Assembly: GCA_900316975.1 (NCBI GenBank)
Contig: ONFA01000002.1
Coordinates: forward strand, 1 to 64,000
Source: an uncultured Prevotellaceae bacterium
Lineage (GTDB): Bacteria > Bacteroidota > Bacteroidia > Bacteroidales > Bacteroidaceae
DNA length: 64,000 bases
Direction: 5' to 3'
The notes under the pieces were generated by a model. The model did no database searches. It was not told where the DNA came from and saw only the letters and a list, made by a program, of their open reading frames with translations. Position 1 is the first letter of the stretch, and each line of letters starts with the position of its first letter. The translations under genes were made by a program, and so were the position numbers. Below are positions 52,442-62,206 of the stretch, one piece after another.

Positions 52442-53536
52442 TTAAGAGGTTATTTCTCCTCCTCTGACGTGGAAGATCTTGTAATTGCCTTGTGACCGTT
52501 CAAGTATCTTGTCAAGGTGCTCACGATTGGTGTCGGTGATGAAGATCTGTCCGAAAGCATCGCCGGAGACGAGGTTGACGATTTGTTCCACACGTTGGGC
52601 GTCGAGTTTGTCAAAGATGTCATCGAGCAGGAGCAGGGGAGTTGTTTTGCTGCCTGTGCGTTTGAGAAAGTCGAACTGTGCAAGTTTGAGGGATATCATG
52701 TAGGTCTTGTTCTGCCCTTGTGAACCCTCGCGCTTAATGGGGTAACCGTCGAGATTCATCTCCAGATCGTCTTTGTGAATGCCGTGAAGAGAGTATCCCA
52801 CGATGCGGTCTTTCTGGCGGTCACGCTGGATGATGTCGAGCAGGGGGCCACGTTGACAATGGCTATTGTAACGAAGCGACACTTGCTCATTGCCTCCGGA
52901 GATGACAGCGTAGAATTGCTGAAATACGGGTGTGAATTCTTCGATGAACGCTTGCCGCTTGGCATAGATGCGCTCTCCATTTTCTGCCATCATTTCTTCG
53001 TAGATGTTCATGATGTCGGGATTGGGCTCTTCTTCTGCCTTGAGCATGGCGTTGCGCTGTTGTAAGGCTTTGTTGTATGTCAGGAGGGCGGTCATGTATT
53101 CGGTGTCATATTGTGAGATGACCATATCCATCAGCCTGCGTCGTTCTTCGCTTCCGCCAGAGATGATGGTGGCATCGTTGGGCGAGGCAATGATGAGTGG
53201 CAGCAGTCCGATGTGTTCGGTCAGCCGTTTGTATTCTTTCTTGTTGCGCCTCACATGTTTTTTCTGGTGCTGCTTCATGCCGATGGAGATTTCCTCCTCG
53301 ATGCCATTCAAGTCGTAGATACCTTGCACCATCATCATTTCTTCCCCATGACGTATGTTTGCAGAGTCTATGCTGTTGGCTGTACTTTTGGTGAGGGACA
53401 GAAAATAGATGGCATCCAGCACATTGGTCTTGCCCTCACCGTTTTGTCCCACAAAGCAGTTTACCTTGGGGGAAAACTCCAGTTCGGCTGTTGCGATGTT
53501 GCGGTAATTGAGTATGGTCAGTTTCTTTAGAATCAT
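52442..53536 (-). CDS. recF: DNA replication and repair protein RecF
   Basis: 364 residues from the ATG at 53,534-53,536; the frame stays open upstream, but MILKKLTILNYRNIATAELEF is the standard RecF start. Walker A GQNGEGKTNVLDAI (about 30-43), the signature KREGSQGQNKTYMISLKLAQ, and Walker B PLLLLDDIFDKLDAQR. It loads RecA at gaps through RecOR. The -7 box lies only 4 nt before the ATG, so the mRNA is probably leaderless. Confidence 0.95.
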   Translation of the reverse strand: MILKKLTILNYRNIATAELEFSPKVNCFVGQNGEGKTNVLDAIYFLSLTKSTANSIDSANIRHGEEMMMVQGIYDLNGIEEEISIGMKQHQKKHVRRNKKEYKRLTEHIGLLPLIIASPNDATIISGGSEERRRLMDMVISQYDTEYMTALLTYNKALQQRNAMLKAEEEPNPDIMNIYEEMMAENGERIYAKRQAFIEEFTPVFQQFYAVISGGNEQVSLRYNSHCQRGPLLDIIQRDRQKDRIVGYSLHGIHKDDLEMNLDGYPIKREGSQGQNKTYMISLKLAQFDFLKRTGSKTTPLLLLDDIFDKLDAQRVEQIVNLVSGDAFGQIFITDTNREHLDKILERSQGNYKIFHVRGGEITS

Positions 53537-53540
53537 GGTA

Positions 53541-53548
53541 CAAAGGTA
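53541..53548 (-). promoter_or_regulatory. -7 element of recF, 4 nt before the start codon
   Basis: TACCTTTG on the minus strand ends 4 nt from the ATG. In this promoter class transcription begins a few bases after the box, which would place the start at or next to the A of ATG. Confidence 0.7.
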
Positions 53549-53747
53549 GTGAAAGCCGAACACAATACAAAATAAAAGGCATTTTATTTTTATTATTGAG
53601 GTGTATCCAGCCTTCGACAAAGTTAAAGGTGCGGAACTTGAATTGGAAATGGGGAGTTAGATGTTAGGAAATATCTCCTTGGTCATAAAAAACACGCTCA
53701 AAGGGAAAAAAATCTTCATTCTTCATTCCTAATTCCTAATTATTTTC

Positions 53748-53755
53748 TATCTTTG
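53748..53755 (+). promoter_or_regulatory. -7 element of tRNA-Gly
   Basis: TATCTTTG, 26 bp before the tRNA, preceded by CCTAATTCCTAATTATTTT, the same heptamer-plus-box cassette found in the 1-kb inverted repeat. Confidence 0.7.
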
Positions 53756-53781
53756 CACCACGATTTGAAAATAAGTTTTTT

Positions 53782-53854
53782 GCGGTAGTGGCTCAGTTGG
53801 TAGAGCATTGGCTTCCCAAGCCGAGGGTCGCGGGTTCGAGTCCCGTCTGCCGCT
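53782..53854 (+). tRNA. tRNA-Gly(CCC)
   Basis: Cloverleaf: acceptor GCGGTAG with CTGCCGC plus discriminator T, D arm GCTC..GAGC, anticodon stem TTGGC/GCCGA around TTCCCAA (anticodon CCC), T arm GCGGG TTCGAGT CCCGT. CCA is not encoded. A hairpin terminator follows 10 bp later. Confidence 0.96.
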
Positions 53855-53864
53855 CGAAGGTAAA

Positions 53865-53892
53865 AAGGGCATTTCTTTAGGGGAATGCCCTT
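53865..53892 (+). terminator. Hairpin after tRNA-Gly
   Basis: AAGGGCATTT (53865-53874) pairs with GAATGCCCTT (53883-53892); short T content after it. It lies between the tRNA and the NhaD gene. Confidence 0.65.
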
Positions 53893-53921
53893 CGTTCAAA
53901 ACAAAAGAAAAGAGTGGTATT

Positions 53922-55301
53922 ATGCTGTTAATGACTTTAATCATCGTGGCTGTCGTGTTTGTTGGCTTTGTGCTGATGAGTACCGAACAGATGCATCATG
54001 TCAATCGTGCCACCGTTGCGATGGTATGTGGCGTGATTGCTTGGGTGATATATTTGCTAAATGGTGAGGACTTTGTCTTTCTGATGCATGGCGATGATTA
54101 TAGTGCGTATTTGGCTGGTGGTGAATCGACAAGTGACAGCTTGAAGTATTTTGTGGCGGAGAATGTCCTTGCCAAGTATATAGGTGAGGCTTGTTCTGTC
54201 ATTTTGTTTTTGATTGCCACTAACACGATTGTAGAGGTGCTGCACAACAACGGTGTGTTTGATTCGCTGATAGAGTGGCTCCGTATGCGCAATAGCCGTT
54301 TGTTCTTGTGGGTCATCTCGCTGTTGACATTTGCCATCTCTGCCAATGTGGATAACTTGACAACGGTGGTGTTGATGATGAGTATTATCTCGCAGATTGT
54401 GCGGAATCATCATCAGCGTGTCATCTATGCTTGCACCATCATGATTGCGGCTTGTCTGGGTGGTTGTTTTACAGCAATTGGCGATATGACTTCGGTCATG
54501 CTGTGGGTGAGAGGCGCCATCACTCCGTCTGCTTATGCGGCAGGATTGTTCCTGCCTGCATTCGTCAGTCTGTGCGTTTTTAATGTGCTGATTGGTATGA
54601 AGTTGCACGGACGAGTGGAAATCTTCTCGGCGCTTTCCCGTTTTGATGGCGATGATTCTTATTTGGCAGCATGGCAGAAGGTGCTTCTGCTGATTCTCGG
54701 CATTGCCGGTTTGTGGTTTATTCCATCGTTTCATTACATCACGAAATTGCCTCCGTTCTTGGGCTCGTTGTCGGTCTTGGCTCTGATATGGGCGATTGAG
54801 GGGCTTTGCAACTTGGAACGGGATGGTAATGTGCTGTTGGTGCAACGTCATTATTTCCGCAACACGGAGTTTATAGGTATGCGCATGATTCTCTATTTCA
54901 TTGGCGTCTCCTTGGGTGTCGGTGCCTTTGCTGAGTGTGGTGCGCTCGATTTCGTGGGAAACTGGCTTGAGGAACATATTAATAATGTGTATGTATATGG
55001 TGCGGCATTCGGAGCGCTTTCCTCGATTATGGATAATGTACCGTTGATGATGACGGGCATGAACATATTCCAGGTAGATGTGGACTCCTCCACATCGGAG
55101 TTTGCGCAGAATGGCATCTATTGGCAGCTGCTTTCCTTCTGTTGTGCATGTGGTGGCAGTTTGCTTTTTGTGGGCTCGATGGCTGGGCAAGCTGTGCTGG
55201 AGGTGGAGCGTATTCGCTTTAAGTGGTATATCCGTCATTATCTCTGGCGTGCATTTGTTGCATGGATGGCGGGATTGCTTGTGTTTTGGCTTACACATTG
55301 A
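53922..55301 (+). CDS. nhaD: Sodium:proton antiporter, NhaD type
   Basis: 459 residues from ATG 53,922; the frame continues upstream through the tRNA, which rules out earlier starts. About twelve membrane segments. NhaD/ArsB features: ISANVDNLTTVVLMMSII, GGCFTAIGDMTSVMLW and the mirrored SSIMDNVPLMMTGMNIF. Such carriers expel sodium in exchange for protons. Single gene between tRNA-Gly and pfkA. Confidence 0.92.
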   Translation: MLLMTLIIVAVVFVGFVLMSTEQMHHVNRATVAMVCGVIAWVIYLLNGEDFVFLMHGDDYSAYLAGGESTSDSLKYFVAENVLAKYIGEACSVILFLIATNTIVEVLHNNGVFDSLIEWLRMRNSRLFLWVISLLTFAISANVDNLTTVVLMMSIISQIVRNHHQRVIYACTIMIAACLGGCFTAIGDMTSVMLWVRGAITPSAYAAGLFLPAFVSLCVFNVLIGMKLHGRVEIFSALSRFDGDDSYLAAWQKVLLLILGIAGLWFIPSFHYITKLPPFLGSLSVLALIWAIEGLCNLERDGNVLLVQRHYFRNTEFIGMRMILYFIGVSLGVGAFAECGALDFVGNWLEEHINNVYVYGAAFGALSSIMDNVPLMMTGMNIFQVDVDSSTSEFAQNGIYWQLLSFCCACGGSLLFVGSMAGQAVLEVERIRFKWYIRHYLWRAFVAWMAGLLVFWLTH

Positions 55302-55346
55302 TATAATAGTAAAAAGGAATTTATCTAAGAAGAGAAGAAAACAAAT

Positions 55347-56324
55347 ATGGGTAAAATCAATTGTATAGGTATTCTGACATCTGGGGGTGATTCTCCTGGC
55401 ATGAATGCTGCCATCCGCTCAGTGACTCGTTCGGCAATTTGCAAGGGTTTTCGGGTGAAAGGCATCTATCGAGGATATGATGGGTTGGTGAATGGTGAAA
55501 TCAAGGAACTCACGACTGAAAGTGTAAGCAACATCATTGGGCGAGGAGGCACAATCTTGAAGAGTGCCCGCAGCAAGGCTTTTATGACTCCCGAGGGTCG
55601 GAAGCAGGCATATGAGGTGATGCAAGGGGAGGATATAGATGCTTTGGTTGTGATTGGTGGTAATGGTTCTTTGACTGGTGCCCGTATCTTTGCGCAAGAG
55701 TATGATGTACCATGCATCGGATTGCCTGGAACCATCGACAATGACCTTTATGGTACAGACCTAACCATTGGTTATGACACGACGTTGAACACAATTGTTG
55801 AGTGTGTGGATAAGATACGCGATACGGCCAATTCACACGAACGTATCTTCTTTGTGGAGGTGATGGGACGTGATGCTGGTTTCCTGGCGCAGAACAGTGC
55901 GATTGCCAGTGGTGCGGAGGCTGCCATCATCCCTGAAGACAGTACAGATGCCGACCAATTGGAACATTTCATCGGCAGAGGTATTCGCAAAAGTAAGAAT
56001 TCAAGCATAGTGATCGTGAGTGAAAGCCCGAAGTGTGGTGCGATGTTCTATGCCGATAGAGTGAAGAAGGAATATCCTCAGTACGATGTGCGTGTGTCCA
56101 TCTTAGGGCATTTGCAGCGTGGCGGTTCTCCTTCAGCTCGCGACCGAATCTTGGCGAGCCGATTGGGAGCAGGTGTGATTGACGCCATTCTTGACGGACA
56201 GCGCAACGTGATGGTAGGCATACGCAATGACCAAGTGGTCTATGTGCCATTTTCTGATGCCATCCGCTCTGATAAGGCAATGAATAAGAGTCTTATACGG
56301 GTGCTTGATGAATTGTCTATCTAA
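55347..56324 (+). CDS. pfkA: ATP-dependent 6-phosphofructokinase
   Basis: 325 residues. [16 protein letters not shown] at the N-terminus, GGNGSLTGA (Gly at the position that is Asp in PPi-dependent enzymes) and [18 protein letters not shown] (Gly rather than Lys before TIDND), both pointing to ATP as donor. Fructose-6-phosphate site MGRDAGFLA. The usual GGDGS Asp is Asn here. It overlaps miaA by 17 bp. Confidence 0.95.
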   Translation: MGKINCIGILTSGGDSPGMNAAIRSVTRSAICKGFRVKGIYRGYDGLVNGEIKELTTESVSNIIGRGGTILKSARSKAFMTPEGRKQAYEVMQGEDIDALVVIGGNGSLTGARIFAQEYDVPCIGLPGTIDNDLYGTDLTIGYDTTLNTIVECVDKIRDTANSHERIFFVEVMGRDAGFLAQNSAIASGAEAAIIPEDSTDADQLEHFIGRGIRKSKNSSIVIVSESPKCGAMFYADRVKKEYPQYDVRVSILGHLQRGGSPSARDRILASRLGAGVIDAILDGQRNVMVGIRNDQVVYVPFSDAIRSDKAMNKSLIRVLDELSI

Positions 56325-57084
56325 ATTGTTTGCCTTGAATGATCTGCTGACCATATTGGGACCGACGGCGTGTGGTAAAACAACTTTTGCTGCACAGCTG
56401 GCGTATGAAATGGATGGGGAGATTATCAGTGCTGACAGCCGACAGGTATATCGAGGCATGGACATTGGCACTGGCAAAGATTTGGCAGACTATCATGTGA
56501 GAGGAAAGGACATTCCTTACCATTTAATAGATATAGCTGAGGCTGGTACGAGGTATAATGTATATGAGTGGCAGAAGGGTTTTCTGGATGCTTATGCGGA
56601 CATCACGGAGCGGGGAAAGATGCCGATTCTTTGTGGCGGAACGGGTATGTATATCGAAAGTGTCATTAAGGGCTATGAGTTTGATGGTAGAGAGTTTCCT
56701 CCTTTCCGTTCGCTCATCATAGGACTTGATATCAGCAGAGACCTCCGCAGGAAGAAAATCAGTCAGCGGTTGCGTGCCCGGCTGGAAGAAGGAATGATTG
56801 ATGAGGTCAAAAGGTTGATTGATAGGGGAGTGTCAACAGAACGGCTCATCCGTTATGGATTAGAGTATAAATATGTTACGCTCTATTTGCTTGGGCAGTT
56901 ACAATATGAAGAGATGGTTTCTTTACTGGAGATTGCCATCCATCAGTTTGCCAAGCGGCAGATGACGTGGTTTCGTGGCATGGAGGAACGTCGTGGCATT
57001 CAGATTCATTGGCTTAGTGTTGAGATGCCGATGGGGGAACGTGTGGAACAAGTGAAAGAATTATGGAAGCAACAAATCGCATAG
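56308..57084 (+). CDS. miaA: tRNA dimethylallyltransferase, short form
   Basis: 258 residues from ATG 56,308 against about 300-315 usually. P-loop [50 protein letters not shown] and the C-terminal [13 protein letters not shown] are present. The missing part is the roughly 45-residue helical insert between GTGMY and the FRSLIIGLD strand. It adds isopentenyl to A37 of tRNAs reading UNN codons. Overlaps pfkA and the lipid kinase gene, so the three form one tight operon. Confidence 0.9.
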   Translation: MNCLSKLFALNDLLTILGPTACGKTTFAAQLAYEMDGEIISADSRQVYRGMDIGTGKDLADYHVRGKDIPYHLIDIAEAGTRYNVYEWQKGFLDAYADITERGKMPILCGGTGMYIESVIKGYEFDGREFPPFRSLIIGLDISRDLRRKKISQRLRARLEEGMIDEVKRLIDRGVSTERLIRYGLEYKYVTLYLLGQLQYEEMVSLLEIAIHQFAKRQMTWFRGMEERRGIQIHWLSVEMPMGERVEQVKELWKQQIA

Positions 57085-58007
57085 GTGTAATATATAATCC
57101 GCATTCAGGTTTTGACAACTCGCGAAAGCGGTGGACACTGATCCGTAAGTATATGGAGAAGAAAGGAATGCAGTATGATTTCCTGCAGTCTGAAACTCCA
57201 GATTCTGTGGAGCGGTTGGCGAAGATGATGTGTGAAAACGGGTATCATGTCATCGTGGTCGTGGGGGGGGATGGCTCTCTCAATCGGGCTGTCAATGCTG
57301 TCATGCAGTGCCGTGAGTCTTTGCCTGACGATTTTGCTCTTGCGAACATTCCCAATGGAATTGCCAACGATTTTTCTCGTTTTTGGGGAGTGTCGGTGGA
57401 TGATTATAAACTGGCAGTCGATGGCATCATTGCTCATCATGTCAGAAAAATTGATGTGGGATGCTGTACCTATCAGGATGATCATATTCCACAAAGGCGA
57501 TATTTCTTGAATTGCATCAATATAGGTCTCGGTGCAAGGCTCATTAAGACGACCAATGAGGCTGCTCAGATCATTGGGTCACGTAAACTTTCCATCATTC
57601 CTGCCCTGATTAGCCGAATCTTTGAACGAAAGCAGTATAATTTCTCTTTCAAGATTGAGACAGAAACGGTTGTGGATAAATATATGTCAGTGTGCATCGG
57701 TAACTGTCATGGATACGGACAGACCCCCAATTCTGTACCATACAATGGTCTGTTAGATCTGTCTTTGATCACTCGTCCTCAATGGTGGCAACTTTTTGAA
57801 GGATTTTGGTTGTTGGGTAAGGGACGTTTCCTGAATTATAAAAATGTGCATCCTTATCGTGCCCGCCAAGTCATTGTCAATGATGTGGATAAGGCTTTGG
57901 TCTCTCTTGATGGTGTCGTGTTGCAATCCAAGCATCCGGCTCCGATGAAAGTCGGCATTGAAAAAGAAGCGTTGAACTTTATCGTTCCTGTTGTGTCGCA
58001 GGAGTAA
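57063..58007 (+). CDS. Diacylglycerol/lipid kinase family protein (YegS-like)
   Basis: 314 residues. [18 protein letters not shown] (nucleotide site), VVVGGDGSLNRAVNAVM (GGDGT-type motif), ANIPNGIANDFSRFWGV and a C-terminal beta domain. It should phosphorylate a membrane lipid. A run of eight G (57263-57270) encodes the conserved Gly-Gly. Overlaps miaA by 22 bp; convergent with the Crp-family gene 2 bp away. Confidence 0.9.
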   Translation: MEATNRIGVIYNPHSGFDNSRKRWTLIRKYMEKKGMQYDFLQSETPDSVERLAKMMCENGYHVIVVVGGDGSLNRAVNAVMQCRESLPDDFALANIPNGIANDFSRFWGVSVDDYKLAVDGIIAHHVRKIDVGCCTYQDDHIPQRRYFLNCINIGLGARLIKTTNEAAQIIGSRKLSIIPALISRIFERKQYNFSFKIETETVVDKYMSVCIGNCHGYGQTPNSVPYNGLLDLSLITRPQWWQLFEGFWLLGKGRFLNYKNVHPYRARQVIVNDVDKALVSLDGVVLQSKHPAPMKVGIEKEALNFIVPVVSQE

Positions 58008-58009
58008 TT

Positions 58010-58714
58010 TTACCCAATCTTATTGATTCTTTCCAGACATTCTTCATCGATGAGTTTGATTTTCTTGCCATCGATGGCGATGATTTTTTCTTGTGCAAAT
58101 GCCGACAATGTGCGGATGGCATTCGATGTGGTCATGTTTGACATGTTGGCAAGGTCTTCACGCGAGAGGTAGATGGAAAGCGTGGCTCCGTCTTCCTCTA
58201 GTCCATAACTGTCACGAAGAAACAAAAGGGATTCTGCCAAACGGCCTCGGATGTGTTTCTGGGTGAGGTTGACGGTGCGCTGATCAGAATTGCCCACTTC
58301 TATCGCTAACTGTCGAATGAAAAAGAGAGCCAGTTGCCGATTCTCCATAATCCATCTCTCCATCATCTCGATAGGAATGAGGCATACGGTGCTGGACTCG
58401 AAGGCAGCGGCAGAGGTCACATAGTTTTGGTTTGCAAAATAGGCCCGGTAACCGAAATACTCGACAGGTTTGATGACGCGTACTATCTGTGTCCTTCCTC
58501 CGATACCATCTTTATATATTTTCACCTTGCCACTGATAAGGCAATGAAACATTTGAGGCACTTCACCTTCTTGGTAGAGTGTTTCATTTTTTTTGAAGTG
58601 TTGTATGGACATGCCATCTTTCAACTCCTCTTGCTCTTGGGGTGAAAGCATCTGCATAATATCCTGAAGGCTGCTTTCTACATTTATCATTGCAGCCAAA
58701 TCCTTTTTTCTCAT
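58010..58714 (-). CDS. Crp/Fnr-family transcriptional regulator
   Basis: 234 residues: cyclic-nucleotide-binding-type beta roll (about 20-140; HFKKNETLYQEGEVPQMFHCLISGKVKIYKDG) and a winged HTH (LSREDLANMSNMTTSNAIRTLSAF). No Cys cluster of Fnr type. The ligand is unknown. It diverges from the glycogen operon across 227 bp and may control it (inference). Confidence 0.92.
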   Translation of the reverse strand: MRKKDLAAMINVESSLQDIMQMLSPQEQEELKDGMSIQHFKKNETLYQEGEVPQMFHCLISGKVKIYKDGIGGRTQIVRVIKPVEYFGYRAYFANQNYVTSAAAFESSTVCLIPIEMMERWIMENRQLALFFIRQLAIEVGNSDQRTVNLTQKHIRGRLAESLLFLRDSYGLEEDGATLSIYLSREDLANMSNMTTSNAIRTLSAFAQEKIIAIDGKKIKLIDEECLERINKIG

Positions 58715-58736
58715 TACCTTAAAACTTTTTGTAATG

Positions 58737-58744
58737 CAAAGTTA
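58737..58744 (-). promoter_or_regulatory. -7 element of the Crp-family gene
   Basis: TAACTTTG on the minus strand, 22 bp before the ATG, giving a short leader. Confidence 0.6.
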
Positions 58745-58857
58745 CACACAAGTTGCAAATTAAACAAACCTTTTCTGCGATTTTTCTGCTATTTAGCATG
58801 TTTCATGGGTTTTTTCAGTCTTTGTGCAATTTTTTTTTGAAAAAAATGGGAGAAAGG

Positions 58858-58888
58858 TTGTGTACGCCAAAAAAAGTCCTTAAATTTG
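58858..58888 (+). promoter_or_regulatory. Promoter of the glycogen operon
   Basis: TTG at 58858-58860 and TAAATTTG at 58881-58888 with a 20-bp spacer; leader about 50 nt. Confidence 0.6.
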
Positions 58889-58941
58889 AAAAATGAAATT
58901 TATACCGAAATCTAAAAGCAACAATACCTTAAAATACAACT

Positions 58942-60885
58942 ATGAGTTATTTGCATTTTGATAAAGCTCAAATGACCAATCTGCAAGAATCTCTGCCCAA
59001 AGAGATCTTGCGGACAAACAGGTCTGGTGCGTATTCATGCTCTACAATCGTGGACTGTAATACGCGTAAGTATCACGGTTTGTTGGTCGTTCCTGTCAAA
59101 GAGTTGGATGGTGGAAACCATGTGCTTCTTTCGTCGCTTGACGAGACAGTCATTCAGCATGGTGCACAGTTCAATCTTGGACTTCACAAATACTCGGGCA
59201 ATGTGTTTAGTCCCAATGGGCATAAATACATCCGTTCATGTGAATGGGAAAAATTGCCAACAACTATCTATCGTGTAGGTGGTGTGATTTTGAAAAAGGA
59301 GAAGGTTTTTCAGCATTTTGAAAATCGAATCCTGATTCGTTACACATTGCTTGATGCCCATTCTGCAACAACCCTTCGTTTGCGCCCATTCCTCGCCTTC
59401 CGTAGTGTGGAGGATTGTACGCATGAGAATGCTGGTGCCAGCAGAAAGTATGACTTGATAGACAATGGAATCAAGACTCGTATGTATTCCGGCTATCCCG
59501 AACTGATGATGCAGCTCAACAAGAAGAACGAGTTTGTTTTTGATCCAGCATGGTATCGCGGTATCGAGTATCAGAAGGAACAAGAGTTAGGTTATGAGTA
59601 CAGAGAAGATTTGTATGTGCCGGGCTACTTTGAGTTTGACATCAAGAAAGGAGAGAGTGTTGTGTTTGCTGCGGGATTGAGTGAGTTGAAAACCAACCAG
59701 ATGAAGAAAATATTTGACCATGAATATGACGTTCATGTACCACGCACCAACTTCCAATCGTGTCTGGTCAATGCAGCCCACCAGTTCCATTACGAGCGTG
59801 ATGGCGAGACTTATATTATTGCAGGTTATCCTTGGTTCAAATGCCGTGCGCGTGACATGTTTGTTTCCCTTCCTGGTCTTACATTGGCGATTGACGAAGT
59901 TGAATACTATGAGAAGGCTATGAAGACAGCCGTGAAGGCTTTAAATGACTTTATGGATGGGACGGACACGAACATCATGATGTGTGAGATGGAGAAACCC
60001 GATGTCCTTTTGTGGGCAGTGTGGTGCATCCAGCAATACTCTCGATTGGTCAGCACTGAGGCAGCGATGGAGAAATACGGGAAACTTGTCGGTAAAATCA
60101 TTGATTTCATCCGTCAAGGCAAGCATCCCAATCTTTTGCTGCATGACAATGGACTCCTCTTCACCAATGGACGTGACCATGCAGTCACATGGATGAATTC
60201 TGAAGTGAATGGTGTGCCTGTGGTGCCTCGTTCTGGCTATGTGGTGGAAATCAATGCTCTTTGGTACGATGCCTTGCTGTTCTATGCCGAGATGCTGATG
60301 GCAAAAGGACGTCACGCTGAGGCTGGTGATTATACTCGATTGGCAGAACTGACCGGTAAGTCTTTCAAAGAAACATTCTTGAACGAGCATGGTTATCTGC
60401 TTGACTATGTGGATGAAGGTTACATCTCCTGGGAAGTCCGTCCCAATATGCTTATTGCCTCATCTCTCGAATACAGCCCGTTGACTACACCCGAACGCAA
60501 GAAGATATTTGACATTTGTACCAAGGAATTGCTCACCCCGAAAGGCATGCGTTCCCTCTCGCCGAAGTCTGGCGCATACAACCCCGTCTATGTGGGAGGT
60601 CAGGCACAGCGTGATGCCGCTTACCATCAGGGTACCGTGTGGCCTTGGTTGTCTGGTTTCTACCTCGAGACTTGCCTCAAAATTTACAAGCGAAGCGGAC
60701 TCTCATGGGTTGACCGTTGTTTCTTGGGTTTCGAAGAAGAGATGAACTACCATTGTATTGGCACGCTGCCAGAACTCTTCGATGGCAACCCTCCTTTCAG
60801 TGGCCGAGGCGCTCTTTCTTTTGCCATGAATGTGGCTGCTGTGTTGCGTGTGAATAAGGTTCTTTCTAAATTCTATAATTATTAA
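58942..60885 (+). CDS. Glycogen debranching enzyme (amylo-alpha-1,6-glucosidase)
   Basis: 647 residues. N-terminal beta domain (GAYSCSTIVDCNTRKYHGLLV) and a C-terminal (alpha/alpha)6 catalytic domain of GH133/GDE type: GYPWFKCRARDMFVSLPGL, TWMNSEVNGVPVVPRSGYVVEINALWY and QGTVWPWLSGFYLE. It removes alpha-1,6 branches in glycogen. First gene of a three-gene operon with 14-bp and 29-bp gaps. Confidence 0.93.
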   Translation: MSYLHFDKAQMTNLQESLPKEILRTNRSGAYSCSTIVDCNTRKYHGLLVVPVKELDGGNHVLLSSLDETVIQHGAQFNLGLHKYSGNVFSPNGHKYIRSCEWEKLPTTIYRVGGVILKKEKVFQHFENRILIRYTLLDAHSATTLRLRPFLAFRSVEDCTHENAGASRKYDLIDNGIKTRMYSGYPELMMQLNKKNEFVFDPAWYRGIEYQKEQELGYEYREDLYVPGYFEFDIKKGESVVFAAGLSELKTNQMKKIFDHEYDVHVPRTNFQSCLVNAAHQFHYERDGETYIIAGYPWFKCRARDMFVSLPGLTLAIDEVEYYEKAMKTAVKALNDFMDGTDTNIMMCEMEKPDVLLWAVWCIQQYSRLVSTEAAMEKYGKLVGKIIDFIRQGKHPNLLLHDNGLLFTNGRDHAVTWMNSEVNGVPVVPRSGYVVEINALWYDALLFYAEMLMAKGRHAEAGDYTRLAELTGKSFKETFLNEHGYLLDYVDEGYISWEVRPNMLIASSLEYSPLTTPERKKIFDICTKELLTPKGMRSLSPKSGAYNPVYVGGQAQRDAAYHQGTVWPWLSGFYLETCLKIYKRSGLSWVDRCFLGFEEEMNYHCIGTLPELFDGNPPFSGRGALSFAMNVAAVLRVNKVLSKFYNY

Positions 60886-60899
60886 CGGAGGACAGAGGT

Positions 60900-62177
60900 A
60901 TGAAAGTTTTAATGTTTGGTTGGGAATTCCCTCCTAAGATTTATGGTGGACTTGCAGTTGCTTCCTATGGCATCACCAAGGGAATGATTGAAGGTCAGCC
61001 CGATGCGGAAATTACCTTTTGCCTTCCCAAGCCTTGTGGGGAGGAGGAGAAGTTCCTTCGTATCATTGGCATGAACCAAGTGCCCATTGTGTATCGTGGG
61101 CATGACTATGATTATGTGAAGAGTCATATTCCCGACTATATGACTCCCGAGGAATATTACAAATTCCGTGACCATATTTATGCTGATTTTTCCTACATGA
61201 ATGTCAACGATATGGGGTGCATGGAGTTTGCGGGCGGATATCCAGGCAATCTTCACGATGAGATCAACAACTTCTCCATTATTGCAGGAGTCGTTGCTCG
61301 TTCTGAACAGTTCGATATCATCCATGCTCATGACTGGCTCACCTATCCAGCAGGTGTTCATGCTAAAATGGTCAGTGGTAAGCCACTCTGCATTCACGTA
61401 CATGCGACCGATTTCGACCGTTCCCGTGGTAAGGTGAATCCTACGGTTTATTCTATAGAGAAGAATGGCATGGATCATGCAGACTGCATCATGTGTGTGT
61501 CAGAATTGACCCGTCAGACTGTCATCCGTGAGTATCATCAAGACCCACGTAAGTGCTTTGCCGTGCATAATGCAGTCTATCCACTTCCACAAGAGTATTT
61601 GGACATTCCTCGTGTTGATCATGGTAAAGAGAAGGTGGTTACCTTCCTTGGCCGTATCACCATGCAGAAGGGTCCCGAATACTTTATCGAAGCAGCAGAC
61701 CTCGTCTGCAAGCGTTCCAAGAACATTCGTTTCTGCTTTGCAGGTTCGGGTGACAAATATTGGGAAATGGTGGATCTTGCGGCAGCCAAAGGCATTGCTG
61801 ACCGTGTTCATTTCCCCGGTTTCCTGCGTGGAAAGCAAGTGTATGAATGTTACAAGGCAAGCGATGTGTTTGTCATGCCATCCGTGTCAGAGCCCTTTGG
61901 CATTGCGCCATTGGAGGCGATGCAGTGTGGCACTCCATCCATCATTTCCAAACAGTCAGGTTGTGGCGAGATACTCGACAAAGTCATCAAGGTGGATTAT
62001 TGGGACATCAATGCCATGGCTGATGCCATCTATTCTCTCTGCACTAACGAGGGACTGCACAAATATCTGCAAGAAGAAGGCTTAAAGGAAGTGGCAGAGA
62101 TCACATGGGTGAAAGTCGGTCACCGCATCCGCAAACTCTATGACGAGTGCATTTACAACGGAGGATTTATTCACTAA
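60900..62177 (+). CDS. GT4/GT5-like glycogen synthase-type glycosyltransferase
   Basis: 425 residues, GT-B fold. VLMFGWEFPPKIYGGLAVASYG (the GGL loop for the donor), IIHAHDWLTYPAG, VVTFLGRITMQKGPEYFIEAA and MPSVSEPFGIAPLEAMQCGTP with the conserved Glu pair. It is the Bacteroidetes-type synthase placed between the debranching enzyme and a GH57 protein; it probably elongates alpha-1,4-glucan. Classification between GT4 and GT5 is uncertain. Confidence 0.88.
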   Translation: MKVLMFGWEFPPKIYGGLAVASYGITKGMIEGQPDAEITFCLPKPCGEEEKFLRIIGMNQVPIVYRGHDYDYVKSHIPDYMTPEEYYKFRDHIYADFSYMNVNDMGCMEFAGGYPGNLHDEINNFSIIAGVVARSEQFDIIHAHDWLTYPAGVHAKMVSGKPLCIHVHATDFDRSRGKVNPTVYSIEKNGMDHADCIMCVSELTRQTVIREYHQDPRKCFAVHNAVYPLPQEYLDIPRVDHGKEKVVTFLGRITMQKGPEYFIEAADLVCKRSKNIRFCFAGSGDKYWEMVDLAAAKGIADRVHFPGFLRGKQVYECYKASDVFVMPSVSEPFGIAPLEAMQCGTPSIISKQSGCGEILDKVIKVDYWDINAMADAIYSLCTNEGLHKYLQEEGLKEVAEITWVKVGHRIRKLYDECIYNGGFIH

Positions 62178-62206
62178 AAACAATGAACTAAACGAATTAA
62201 TAGAAT

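Noticed and set aside
53808..53921. N-terminal extension of the NhaD frame
   Set aside because: It runs through the tRNA-Gly gene; the real start is ATG 53,922 after the tRNA terminator.
54057..55298. 413-codon open frame antisense to nhaD
   Set aside because: Composition rich in His/Gln/Arg is typical of an antisense shadow; nhaD has clear motifs.
57263..57270. G8 run in the lipid kinase as a phase-variation site
   Set aside because: It encodes the conserved GGDG motif, so the run is explained by function.
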